Shown here: one piece after another, positions 52,055-59,389 of the stretch
Layout: the number at the start of each line of letters is the position of its first letter
Position numbering within the stretch: the first letter of the stretch is position 1
From: JACVRW01 sp963811055
GTDB taxonomy: Bacteria; Actinomycetota; Thermoleophilia; Solirubrobacterales; Thermoleophilaceae
Direction of reading: 5' to 3'
Length of the DNA stretch: 64,000 nt
Assembly: GCA_963811055.1 (NCBI GenBank)
Contig: CAWEPQ010000003.1
Coordinates: 62,001 to 126,000, forward strand
Notes under the pieces: model-generated
What the model was told of the DNA's origin: nothing
The model's input: only the letters and a program-made list of their open reading frames with translations
Databases searched by the model: none
Translations under genes and position numbers: made by a program

Positions 52055-53233
52055 ATGCGACAGGCCAGCGCGGAGCTCTTCCCCACCAACGAGCCGATCC
52101 CGGCAAGCCAGATGATCGGCCGGGAGCGCGACGTTGACGAGCTCACGAGCCGGCTCGAGAACGGACTGCACCTGTGGCTGGCCGGGCCGCGACGCACGGG
52201 CAAGACGAGCGTCTGCGACGCGGTGCTCACCCGCTGCGAGGCCGAGGGGAACTACATCGCGAAGGTGGACCTCTTCCGAGTGGGCGACGCGGCCGAGCTG
52301 GCGGAGACCCTGGCGGTCCAGGTGATCAGGAACCGGTCGGCCGCGCATCGCCTGGTGCGGGCCACCCGCAAGGCGGGCCGCGCGGCGCTCTCGGCGGCCC
52401 AGGCCACGGCCGTGCTGAAGCTGGGCCAGGAGCTGGGCGAAGGCGTGGAGATCGCGCTGTCGCCGGGCCTGGCGGCCGAGGAGCCGCAGAAGGCGCTCGA
52501 CGCGGCGCTGCGCCTGCCGGAGGCGGTGGCCAAGGCGGACCGCAAGCGGCTCGTGCTCTTCTTCGACGAGTTCCAGGAGGTGGCCGCCGAGCGCAAACCG
52601 TACGGCGACCCCGACGCGATCACCAAGCGCATGCGGGCCATCTTCCAGCGCACCTCGAGCGTCAGCTACCTGTTCGCCGGCAGCGTGGAGCACGTGATGA
52701 GGGACCTGTTCGGTCCGAGCGACCGCGCGTTCAGCGGCTTCGGCGAGTTCTACGAGCTCGGGCCGATCGACGCGGATGCGTGGCGAGAGGGGCTGGTGGA
52801 GCGCTACGCCGTGGACGGCTGCCGGATCGGCGACCCGGCCCTGGGCCGCCTGATCGAGCTCGGCGCCGGCCATCCGCGGGCCACGATGCTCGTGGCGCAG
52901 CAGGCCCACCTGCTGTCGGTCCAGCTCGAGACCACCACGATCAGCGCCGACCTGGTGGAGCTGGCGTTCCAGCGTGCCATCGCCGGGGACCGCCCGACGA
53001 TGGAGCAGACCGTCGAGAGCATCCGCAGACTGCACCGGCAGGCACTCGCCGTGGCGCGCGGGCTGGCCACCGGCCACCCGCCCCAGAGCCGCCTGCACCC
53101 GGGGGTGCGCGACCGCGTGCTCAAGCGCCTGCAGCGCGCCGGCGTGGTGGACCACGTCGGGCGCGGCGACTGGCGGATCATCAATCCGCTCCTGAGGGCG
53201 TACCTGGCCGAGCTGGACCCGCTGAGGCCCTAG
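52055..53233 (+). CDS. AAA+/ATPase_2-type ATPase
   Basis: A 392-residue P-loop ATPase. Walker A is GPRRTGKTS at residues 44-52; Walker B is LVLFFDEFQ near residue 170; SYLFAGSVEHVMRDLF resembles the sensor-1 region of archaeal-type (ATPase_2/STAND) proteins. The last 80 residues, RDRVLKRLQRAGVVDHVGRGDWRIINPLLRAYL, look like a winged helix that could bind DNA or protein. The family includes regulators and toxin-related NTPases, but none is assignable. It is preceded by several palindromes, which suggests strict regulation. Confidence 0.72.
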   Translation: MRQASAELFPTNEPIPASQMIGRERDVDELTSRLENGLHLWLAGPRRTGKTSVCDAVLTRCEAEGNYIAKVDLFRVGDAAELAETLAVQVIRNRSAAHRLVRATRKAGRAALSAAQATAVLKLGQELGEGVEIALSPGLAAEEPQKALDAALRLPEAVAKADRKRLVLFFDEFQEVAAERKPYGDPDAITKRMRAIFQRTSSVSYLFAGSVEHVMRDLFGPSDRAFSGFGEFYELGPIDADAWREGLVERYAVDGCRIGDPALGRLIELGAGHPRATMLVAQQAHLLSVQLETTTISADLVELAFQRAIAGDRPTMEQTVESIRRLHRQALAVARGLATGHPPQSRLHPGVRDRVLKRLQRAGVVDHVGRGDWRIINPLLRAYLAELDPLRP

Positions 53234-53236
53234 CCG

Positions 53237-53506
53237 CTACAGCAGGCTCTCCTGGCCCGTGGTGGCCACACGCGAGGGCCGGCGCGGCAGGCCGGCGGCC
53301 TCGGCGAGGGCGGTCTCCACGTCGGCGAGGATCGCGCGCTCGGAGCGCGATGCCACCACCGGCTCGGTGAGCCCGTCCACGTGCACGTAGGTCCGGCGCC
53401 CGTCCCGCCGCTCGGATCCCTCGATGGGCACCAGGGCGTACACCCGATCGGCCCGTACGAACTTGCCGTATCCGAGGGGCACCATGCGGGGCTCGCGCTT
53501 GGCCAT
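53237..53506 (-). CDS. small RemA/DUF370-like protein
   Basis: An 89-residue protein. PLGYGKFVRADRVYALVPIEG and the GRRT motif followed by hydrophobic strands resemble RemA/DUF370 (GFG, R-[MV], IVSP, GRRTRA), small proteins that bind DNA in firmicutes and control matrix genes. The match is by eye. ATG 53506 overlaps the SDR stop by one base (TGATG), so the two are one operon. It faces the AAA ATPase gene, stops 4 bp apart. Confidence 0.45.
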   Translation of the reverse strand: MAKREPRMVPLGYGKFVRADRVYALVPIEGSERRDGRRTYVHVDGLTEPVVASRSERAILADVETALAEAAGLPRRPSRVATTGQESLL

Positions 53507-54402
53507 CAGGTGCGGGTGGCCTCGCGGCGCTGGTCGGCCTGGCCGCCCGCGCCCACCAACGCCGAGGCGGCCTCCTGCCCGCGCTCGGCCACGTCGCGCG
53601 CGAAGGCCGCGTCGATCTCGGCGGTGCGCTGCCCGGACCCACGGTCGAGCAGCGGTCCCAGCATCCCCCGGAACAGAAGCATCACGCGGATCCAGCCGGG
53701 AAAGATCACGGTGCGCCCGCGCCCCTCGATGCCCTCCACGACCTTGCGGACCGCGTCCGACAGCGGGTAGGTCTTGCCCAGGGGACCGGGTATCTCCGCG
53801 CGCAGCTTGCCGAACACAGGGTGGGTGTCTCCGCCGCGCACCATGTCCGTGTCGAGGAAGGCGAAGTAGCCCACTCCCACGTCCACACCGAGGTGCCTCA
53901 CCTCGGAGCGCAGCGCGTTGCCGAACGCCTCGGCTCCCGCCTTGCTCGCCGAGTACGCGGCCAGGCCCGCGCCGTGCGAGGCTGCCGCGAGCGAGGCGAT
54001 CACCAGCACGTACCCGCGCCGCTCGATCACGTGCGGAAGGCAGGCTCGAACCGTGCGGAAGACGCCGAGCAGGTTGACCTCGATGGTCCGCTCGAAGACC
54101 GCGGGGTCCGTCGAGCGCACGAAGCCCGTGCCCACCACCCCGGCGTTGGCCATCACCACGTCGATGCCCCCGAAGTGCTCCACCACGGACTCCACGACGC
54201 GGGCGAGCGCCTCGGTGTCGGTCACGTCGGCCTCGAACGCGGCCGCGCCGGGGCCGCATTGCTGCGCCACGCGCGCGAGCTCCTCGGGCTCGAGACCCAC
54301 GAGGGCGATCCCGGCGCCGCGCGCCGAGAGCTGCCGGGCGGACTCCGCTCCGATCCCCCGTGCCGCGCCGGTTATGAGGATGGTCTTGCCGCTCAGGTCC
54401 AT
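53506..54402 (-). CDS. short-chain dehydrogenase/reductase
   Basis: A 298-residue SDR. Cofactor loop TGAARGIGAE, NAGV motif ANAGVVGTGF, catalytic AYSASKAG with Ser in VIASLAAA. The extra C-terminal 70 residues (FPGWIRVMLLFRGMLGPLLDRGSGQR) look like the long-chain forms found in actinobacteria, perhaps membrane-associated. ATG 54402 has TAGAGT 8 nt upstream (54411-54416). It is divergent from the rhodanese gene, with 49 bp between. Confidence 0.88.
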   Translation of the reverse strand: MDLSGKTILITGAARGIGAESARQLSARGAGIALVGLEPEELARVAQQCGPGAAAFEADVTDTEALARVVESVVEHFGGIDVVMANAGVVGTGFVRSTDPAVFERTIEVNLLGVFRTVRACLPHVIERRGYVLVIASLAAASHGAGLAAYSASKAGAEAFGNALRSEVRHLGVDVGVGYFAFLDTDMVRGGDTHPVFGKLRAEIPGPLGKTYPLSDAVRKVVEGIEGRGRTVIFPGWIRVMLLFRGMLGPLLDRGSGQRTAEIDAAFARDVAERGQEAASALVGAGGQADQRREATRT

Positions 54403-54437
54403 TGCGGCGCACTCTACGGCCCGCTCGCCGCGCCCGC

Positions 54438-54443
54438 TAGCCT
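54438..54443 (+). promoter_or_regulatory. -10 element of the rhodanese gene
   Basis: TAGCCT, 8 nt before GTG 54452, leaderless geometry. Confidence 0.5.
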
Positions 54444-54451
54444 CGCGGACC

Positions 54452-54802
54452 GTGACTTCCCTGAAGCACCTACAGGAGGACCTCACGCCCGAGCAGGCGC
54501 AGGAGCTCGCGGCCAAGGGCGAGGTCCGGCTCGTGGACGTGCGCGAGACCTACGAGTGGAACGAGGGCCGCATCGAGGGCGCCCGCCACGTGGAGATGGA
54601 CCAGCTCTCCGCGGAGGCCGGCTCGCTCAGCGGGGACCCGCCGGTGGTGTTCTACTGCCGCACCGGCGGCCGCTCAGCCGTGGCCACGCAGGCGTTCCGC
54701 GCCTCCGGCCTCGACGCGTACAACATGGCCGGCGGACTGGTCGAGTGGGTCGAGAAGGGCCTGCCGATCGAGCCCGACGACGGCTCCGTCGCCGCCCACT
54801 AG
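54452..54802 (+). CDS. single-domain rhodanese
   Basis: A 116-residue rhodanese-fold protein. LVDVRETYEWNEGRIEGARHV is the N-terminal motif and the active Cys C69 sits in FYCRTGGRS; YNMAGGLVEWVEKGLP closes the domain, as in GlpE-like sulfurtransferases. Likely a persulfide carrier. GTG 54452 is set by the -10. It ends 8 bp before the stop of the convergent gene. Confidence 0.9.
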   Translation: MTSLKHLQEDLTPEQAQELAAKGEVRLVDVRETYEWNEGRIEGARHVEMDQLSAEAGSLSGDPPVVFYCRTGGRSAVATQAFRASGLDAYNMAGGLVEWVEKGLPIEPDDGSVAAH

Positions 54803-54809
54803 AGAATCT

Positions 54810-55191
54810 TCAACGCGCCGCGGTGGCCACCCGCATCGCGCGCACCGGCAGCGACGGGTTGCTCAGCTCCCACACGCGTCCGCGACGACGGCTCGCCGCC
54901 CATCCCCCCGGCGAACGCGACCGACTCGCACCCGTCTCGGAGCAGGCGCTCGTTGACGGCCCGCCACCAGCGGCTGCCCGGAGGCGTTGCGCCGATCGGA
55001 TCGAGCACGCCTCGCGTGGCCTGCCAGCGCATGAACGACAGGGCCGCCCGCCGGAAGGGCAGGTGCCGCGGAGCGCTGCCGAAGGGGCCGTGGTAGGTCG
55101 TCTCGAGCAGCGCCAGACGTCCGCCCGGGTCGTCGCGGACCGCCTCGACCTGCTCGACCGCCCACGCCGCCGCGGGGCCGTGGGGGCTCAT
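54810..55191 (-). CDS. hypothetical protein downstream of PfkB (frameshifted)
   Basis: About 127 residues, not recognised. AAWAVEQVEAVRDDPGGRLALLE and WWRAVNERLLRDGCESVAFAGG are the distinctive parts. The frame breaks at 54877-54884: removing one base gives VWELSNPSLPVRAMRVATAAR and a stop at 54810-54812 that leaves 7 bp to the rhodanese stop. The ATG at 55191 overlaps the kinase stop (ATGA), so it is translationally coupled to the PfkB kinase. It has no membrane segment. Confidence 0.6.
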
Positions 55192-56012
55192 GCCGCCTGG
55201 CGGAGCTGTCCCTCGTAGGGCCCGCGCCCGGTAAGGCACGCGGCGCCGCAGCGGGCCGCCAGCTCGAGCGCCGCGGCCAGCGGCATCCCGGCGCCGAGGC
55301 CGTAGGTGAGGCCGCCGGCGAAGCTGTCGCCGCAGCCGTAGGCGTCGCGGACCGGCCCCGGCAGCGGGACCGCGTCGTAGCCACCGCTGCCGGCGGCGCT
55401 CTCCCAGCTGCCGCCAGCGGCGCCGGCCGTGCGCACGACCGTGCGCGGTGCGGGGTCGAGCCCGCCGCTCTCGTAGCGCTCGCCGCTGTCGGCGCCGCTC
55501 GACACCAGCGCGTCCAGCTCCACGCCCGCCTCGGCCAGCGCCTCGATGCCCCGCACCGTGGACACGAGCACGCGCGCCGCGCGCGACAGCCGCACCGCGC
55601 CCGGATCGCCGGCGGTCAGGTAAACGGCGTCGGTGTCCTTCAGCTCGTCCCAGGGCAGGGGATCGTCGGCGCGCGGGCCGAGCCTGTCGCCGATCACGGT
55701 GATCGTGCGCTCGCCGGCGCCGTCCACGTGCACGAAGGCGCGCCGCTGCGGCTCGGGCCGGAAGGTGGCCTCCACGCGCAGGCCGTGCGCCTCGAGCTCG
55801 CGCTTGGCGCGATGGCCCAGCTCGTCGTCGCCGAGAGCGGTGTAGAGCGTGGCCCCTCCCGCGAGCTTCGCGAGCTGGACCGCGGCCACCGCTCCGCCGC
55901 CCCCCGGCTCCTCCCAGACGTCGTGCGCGTGCACGATGTCGCCGGCGGCCGGCACCGCGGGCACGGCGGCGAACTCGATCCACTCCACATGCCCAACCAC
56001 TGCCGCGCGCAT
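55188..56012 (-). CDS. PfkB family carbohydrate kinase
   Basis: A 274-residue ribokinase-family kinase. The first signature is EEPGGGGAVAAVQLAKLAG; the second, DAYGCGDSFAGGLTYGLG, has the catalytic Asp in GCGD. The protein is a little shorter than ribokinase (about 300). The substrate, a sugar or nucleoside, cannot be inferred. ATG 56012 has TAGACT 8 nt upstream (56021-56026). It forms a two-gene operon with the following hypothetical protein. Confidence 0.9.
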   Translation of the reverse strand: MRAAVVGHVEWIEFAAVPAVPAAGDIVHAHDVWEEPGGGGAVAAVQLAKLAGGATLYTALGDDELGHRAKRELEAHGLRVEATFRPEPQRRAFVHVDGAGERTITVIGDRLGPRADDPLPWDELKDTDAVYLTAGDPGAVRLSRAARVLVSTVRGIEALAEAGVELDALVSSGADSGERYESGGLDPAPRTVVRTAGAAGGSWESAAGSGGYDAVPLPGPVRDAYGCGDSFAGGLTYGLGAGMPLAAALELAARCGAACLTGRGPYEGQLRQAA

Positions 56013-56030
56013 GGCGGCGGAGTCTAAGTT

Positions 56031-56066
56031 GCGGAAGCAGCCGGCTCGGCCGGCTGCGCACCGATG
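56031..56066 (+). repeat. 36-bp palindromic repeat, copy 3
   Basis: Flank GCGGAA (56031-56036), stem arms GCAGCCGGC (56037-56045) and GCCGGCTGC (56049-56057), loop TCG, flank GCACCGATG (56058-56066). It lies in the gap between two divergent promoters, not behind a gene, so a terminator role alone does not explain it. Confidence 0.7.
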
Positions 56067-56071
56067 CCCTC

Positions 56072-56077
56072 TAGGCT
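56072..56077 (+). promoter_or_regulatory. -10 element of arfB
   Basis: TAGGCT, 9 nt before ATG 56087, leaderless geometry, directly after repeat copy 3. Confidence 0.5.
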
Positions 56078-56086
56078 GGCGCCCCG

Positions 56087-56500
56087 ATGGCCGAGGGACT
56101 GCACATCGGACGCGGCGTGGTGGTGCCGCTCACCGAGATCGAGGTGCGCACGAGCCGCTCCTCGGGACCGGGGGGCCAGCACGCGAACGTGACCGCGTCC
56201 CGGGTGGAGGTCTCGTTCGACGTCGAGGCCTCGAGCGTGCTCGGCGAGGACGAGAAGCGCCGCATCATCGCCCGCGCCGGGCGGGTGGCGCGCGGCAGCG
56301 CCCAGGACACGCGCAGCCAGGCGCGCAACCGCCAGCTGGCGCTCGACCGCCTGAGGGCGAAGCTCGAGTCCGCCCTCGTGGTCCAGCGGCCGCGGCGAGC
56401 CACGAGGCCCACCGCCTCATCAAGGCACAAGCGCGTCGAGTCGAAGAAGCGCCGCGGAGATACCAAGCGCGCCCGGAAGCGCCCGTCAAGCGAGGACTAA
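56087..56500 (+). CDS. arfB: peptidyl-tRNA hydrolase ArfB (release-factor-like)
   Basis: A 137-residue protein with the GGQ motif at residues 29-31 (SGPGGQHANVTASRVEVSFD). It lacks the codon-recognition domain of RF1/RF2. The basic C-terminal tail (RHKRVESKKRRGDTKRARKR) is the part that enters the empty mRNA channel of stalled ribosomes in ArfB/ICT1. It rescues stalled ribosomes by hydrolysing peptidyl-tRNA. Overlaps the next convergent gene by 4 bp. Confidence 0.92.
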   Translation: MAEGLHIGRGVVVPLTEIEVRTSRSSGPGGQHANVTASRVEVSFDVEASSVLGEDEKRRIIARAGRVARGSAQDTRSQARNRQLALDRLRAKLESALVVQRPRRATRPTASSRHKRVESKKRRGDTKRARKRPSSED

Positions 56501-56943
56501 GGCGAGGAGGGCGCCACGGCCCCGCCACCCTCGCCGCCCTCCGGGGCGGCCGGCTGCGGGGTGGTCTCGGGAGGCGTGACGGGCGCGTCGGTTCCGCCAC
56601 TCGGGGTCCCGGTGCCGTTGTCCGGGACCGCCGGCGTGACCGGGGTGGTGTTGGTCTCGGTCTCGGTGTCCGTCGTGTCGGTGCCGCTGCCGGGGGAGCC
56701 CCCGAGGTTGTCCGGCGTGGTTGGCACGCCGAGGTCCGCCGGTGTGCTGCTCGGCTCGTCGTCCCCGCCGCCGCCGATCGCGGTGGCGATCAGGACGATG
56801 AGCAGGATGACGAGCACGGCTCCACCGATCGCGGCCAGGCGCCGGCGCCGGTAGATGGCCTCCTGGTCAGGCCGGCGTGGCGGCCGCCGGCCGCCAGAGG
56901 AACCCCTGCCGGGGTCTAGTCGGCGTGTGGGCGGATCCTCCAA
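56497..56943 (-). CDS. single-pass membrane protein with Thr/Pro-rich tail
   Basis: A 148-residue protein. After a cytoplasmic Arg/Pro-rich segment, IGGAVLVILLIVLIATAIGG is the only membrane helix (about residues 39-58); the remaining 90 residues are Thr/Pro/Gly/Asp-rich and probably extracytoplasmic (TDTTDTETETNTTPVTP). The start is TTG 56943, 8 nt after TACCTT (56952-56957), fitting the leaderless pattern. Family not recognised. Confidence 0.6.
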   Translation of the reverse strand: MEDPPTRRLDPGRGSSGGRRPPRRPDQEAIYRRRRLAAIGGAVLVILLIVLIATAIGGGGDDEPSSTPADLGVPTTPDNLGGSPGSGTDTTDTETETNTTPVTPAVPDNGTGTPSGGTDAPVTPPETTPQPAAPEGGEGGGAVAPSSP

Positions 56944-56965
56944 GACGGGCGAAGGTATCAGCGCG

Positions 56966-57388
56966 TCAGGCGAAATGCAGGTCCGTCACCTCGTCCTCGC
57001 CGACGGGCTGGGCGCAGGTGGGACACCAGCGGCGCATCTCCACGGGTGTGCCGCAGACCTCGTGGCGCGGCGTGTCTCCGCCCTCGCGGTGGCGCGAGCC
57101 CCAGTCGGCGAGCAGTCGCAGCGCGTCGGCCAGCTCGCGGCCCGCGGCGGTGAGCTCGTACACATACCGCGGCGGGCGCTCGGAGTAGGGCTCCGCCACC
57201 ACCACGCCCTCGGCTTCGAGACGGCGCAGCCGGCCGCTCAGCACGTTGGGGGCGATCCCGGAGAGGTCCTCCTGCAGGTCTCCGAAGCGGCGCGGACCGG
57301 CGAGCAGCGCCTCGACGAGCAGCAGCGCCCAGCGGTCGCCGACGCTGTCGAGAGCCGCTGCCAGGGGTGAGGCGGCCGGCTCGGGCAC
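56966..57388 (-). CDS. HxlR family regulator 2
   Basis: A 140-residue winged-helix regulator: VGDRWALLLVEALLAGPRRFGDLQEDL is the opening, GIAPNVLSGRLRRLEAEGVV the recognition region and YVYELTAAGREL the wing. The C-terminal 30 residues have a CxxC pair (MRRWCPTCAQPV) with a further CGTP Cys, a zinc or redox site not usual in the core HxlR fold. GTG 57388 has TACCAT 8 nt upstream (57397-57402). It is divergent from the protease genes. Confidence 0.85.
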   Translation of the reverse strand: MPEPAASPLAAALDSVGDRWALLLVEALLAGPRRFGDLQEDLSGIAPNVLSGRLRRLEAEGVVVAEPYSERPPRYVYELTAAGRELADALRLLADWGSRHREGGDTPRHEVCGTPVEMRRWCPTCAQPVGEDEVTDLHFA

Positions 57389-57429
57389 GGTCGGGGATGG
57401 TAGGCGCAAGGCCTTCGGTATGGTAGTCG

Positions 57430-57444
57430 CTTGCAACTAGCAAG
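57430..57444. promoter_or_regulatory. probable HxlR operator 2
   Basis: CTTGC-AACTA-GCAAG (57430-57444) is a 5-5-5 inverted repeat between the divergent HxlR and protease genes. It matches the CTT-N9-AAG core of the site at 7027-7041. Confidence 0.55.
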
Positions 57445-57462
57445 TGAGTATGGAGGCTTAGA

Positions 57463-58365
57463 ATGGCGGACCTGGCGGATATGCAGAAGGCGATCGCGGA
57501 GGCCGCCGAGCGGGTCGGTCCCGCAGTCGTGGGCCTCGGGCGCGGCTGGGCGCTCGGATCGGGCGTGGTGATCGCGCCCGGGAAGGTGCTCACGTGCGCG
57601 CACGGTCTGCGCGGCGAGGAGGTCACCGTGGCGTTCGCGGACGGCCGGCGCGTGACGGGCGCGGTGGCTGCCTCCGACCCGGACCTCGACCTCGCGGTGC
57701 TGAGCGTGGACACCGGGGACCTCGAGCCGGTCACGTGGGAGCCGGCCGGCGCACCCGGGATCGGCACGCCGGTGCTGGCGCTGGCCAATCCCGGCGGGCG
57801 CGGCCTGCGGGTGACCCTCGGCTTCGTGTCGGCCGCCGGGCGCCGCTTCCGGCTGCCGCGCGGTCGCCGCATCGAGGGGGCGGTGGAGCACACCGCCCCG
57901 CTCCCGCGCGGCTCCTCCGGCGGACCGCTCGTAGACACCTCCGGCGGGCTCCTCGGGATCAACGCCGTGCGCCTCGACGGCGGGCTCATCCTCGCCCTTC
58001 CCGCCAGCGCGGAGATCAAGCGCCGCGCGCTGGCGCTGGCCGGCGGCGAGACGCCCGAGCGCCGGCGCCTCGGCGTGGCCGTGGCACCGCCTCGGGTCGC
58101 GCGCCGGATGCGCCGCGCCGTGGGACTCCCCGAGCAGGACGGCCTGCTCGTGCGCGCGGTCGAGTCCGGCAGCCCGGCCGACACGGCCGGGGTCGAGCGC
58201 GGCGACCTGATCGTCACGGCCGGAGGGCAGCAGCTCGACGGCGTGGACTCGCTGTACGCGGTGCTCGACGAGCTCCCCGCGGCGGACGCCGAGCTGAAGC
58301 TCGCCCTCGTGCGCGGCACCGAGGCGCGCGACGTGAGCGTGGCCTTCGGGAAGAAGGCCGCATGA
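57463..58365 (+). CDS. trypsin-like serine protease with PDZ domain (HtrA-like) 1
   Basis: A 300-residue protease. The triad is H47 (TCAHGL), D77 (DLDLAVL) and S152 (RGSSGGPLVD); a PDZ domain follows at about 195-295 (GVERGDLIVTAGGQQLDGVDSL). Unlike most HtrA proteins it has no signal peptide or membrane helix, so it may be cytoplasmic. GGAGG is 6 nt before ATG 57463. It overlaps a second protease by 4 bp and is probably regulated by the adjacent HxlR. Confidence 0.85.
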   Translation: MADLADMQKAIAEAAERVGPAVVGLGRGWALGSGVVIAPGKVLTCAHGLRGEEVTVAFADGRRVTGAVAASDPDLDLAVLSVDTGDLEPVTWEPAGAPGIGTPVLALANPGGRGLRVTLGFVSAAGRRFRLPRGRRIEGAVEHTAPLPRGSSGGPLVDTSGGLLGINAVRLDGGLILALPASAEIKRRALALAGGETPERRRLGVAVAPPRVARRMRRAVGLPEQDGLLVRAVESGSPADTAGVERGDLIVTAGGQQLDGVDSLYAVLDELPAADAELKLALVRGTEARDVSVAFGKKAA

Positions 58366-59351
58366 GCGTGGCCGCGGTGGGCGAGCCGGCGCCGGTGGAC
58401 CCGGGCGATGCCGAGGCGCTCGACGCCTACTCGCGCGCCGTGATGGCCGTGGCCGAGCGGCTCACGCCATCAGTCGCGAGCCTGCGTGTGATGCGGCGCA
58501 GCCGCGGCGGTCAGGTGCCGGCCGGCGCCGGAAGCGCGGTGGTGCTCACCCCCGACGGCTTCCTCCTCACCTCCGCCCACGTGGTCGGACGCTCGTCCGG
58601 GCATGGGCGCGCCGGCTTCGCCGACGGACGCGAGGACCGCTTCGAGGTGGTGGGCCGCGACCAGCTCTCGGACCTCGCCGTGGTCCGCGCCGACGGCGAT
58701 CGCTTCGTCGAGGCCGAGCTGGGCGACGCCGACGCGCTGCGGGTGGGTCAGCTCGTGGTGGCGATCGGCAACCCGCACGGCTTCAGCGGCTCGGTCACGG
58801 CCGGTGTGGTGTCCGCCCTCGGCCGCTCGCTTCCGGCGCGCTCGCGCCGCGCCGCGCGCGTGATCGACAGCGTGATCCAGACCGATGCCGCCCTCAATCC
58901 CGGCAGCTCGGGCGGCGCACTCGCGGACAGCCGCGGGCGCGTGGTGGGCGTGAACACGGCGGTGGCCGGAATGGGCCTCGGGCTGGCCGTGCCGATGAAC
59001 GACAACACCCGGCAGGTGATCTCCGCGCTGATGCGCGAGGGTCGCGTGCGCCGGGCGTACCTGGGCATCGCCGGGGGGCCGCGGCCGCTCCCTCCTCACG
59101 CGCGCGCCGGGCGTGACTCCGACACCTGCATCGAGGTGGTCGAGGTGATGGAAGGGAGCCCCGCCGAGCACGCCGGGATGCGCCCCGAGGACCTCATCCT
59201 CGAGATCGACGGCCGCAGGGTCGAGCGGGTGGAGGACCTGCAGCGGCTGATGGTGGCCGAGCTGATCGGCGCCCGCGTGGAGGCGCTGCTCCTGCGCGCC
59301 GGAGCGGAGCTGCGCGTGGAGCTGGTCCCGGCCGAGCTGGAGGCCCGCTGA
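58362..59351 (+). CDS. trypsin-like serine protease with PDZ domain (HtrA-like) 2
   Basis: A 329-residue paralogue of the previous protease with H73 (TSAHVV), D104 (SDLAVV) and S183 (NPGSSGGALAD), then a PDZ domain (GSPAEHAGMRPEDLILEIDG). Again no signal peptide or membrane segment. The ATGA overlap with the first gene shows an operon. The tandem may have arisen by duplication and form mixed oligomers; the substrate is unknown. Confidence 0.87.
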   Translation: MSVAAVGEPAPVDPGDAEALDAYSRAVMAVAERLTPSVASLRVMRRSRGGQVPAGAGSAVVLTPDGFLLTSAHVVGRSSGHGRAGFADGREDRFEVVGRDQLSDLAVVRADGDRFVEAELGDADALRVGQLVVAIGNPHGFSGSVTAGVVSALGRSLPARSRRAARVIDSVIQTDAALNPGSSGGALADSRGRVVGVNTAVAGMGLGLAVPMNDNTRQVISALMREGRVRRAYLGIAGGPRPLPPHARAGRDSDTCIEVVEVMEGSPAEHAGMRPEDLILEIDGRRVERVEDLQRLMVAELIGARVEALLLRAGAELRVELVPAELEAR

Positions 59352-59389
59352 GCGATTCCGGCACTCTGGGGCTGGGGCGAGGCTCCGCC

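Noticed and set aside
52055..53233. Defence-island interpretation of the AAA ATPase
   Set aside because: There is no nuclease, toxin or restriction gene beside it; neighbours are an SDR and a glycan exporter.
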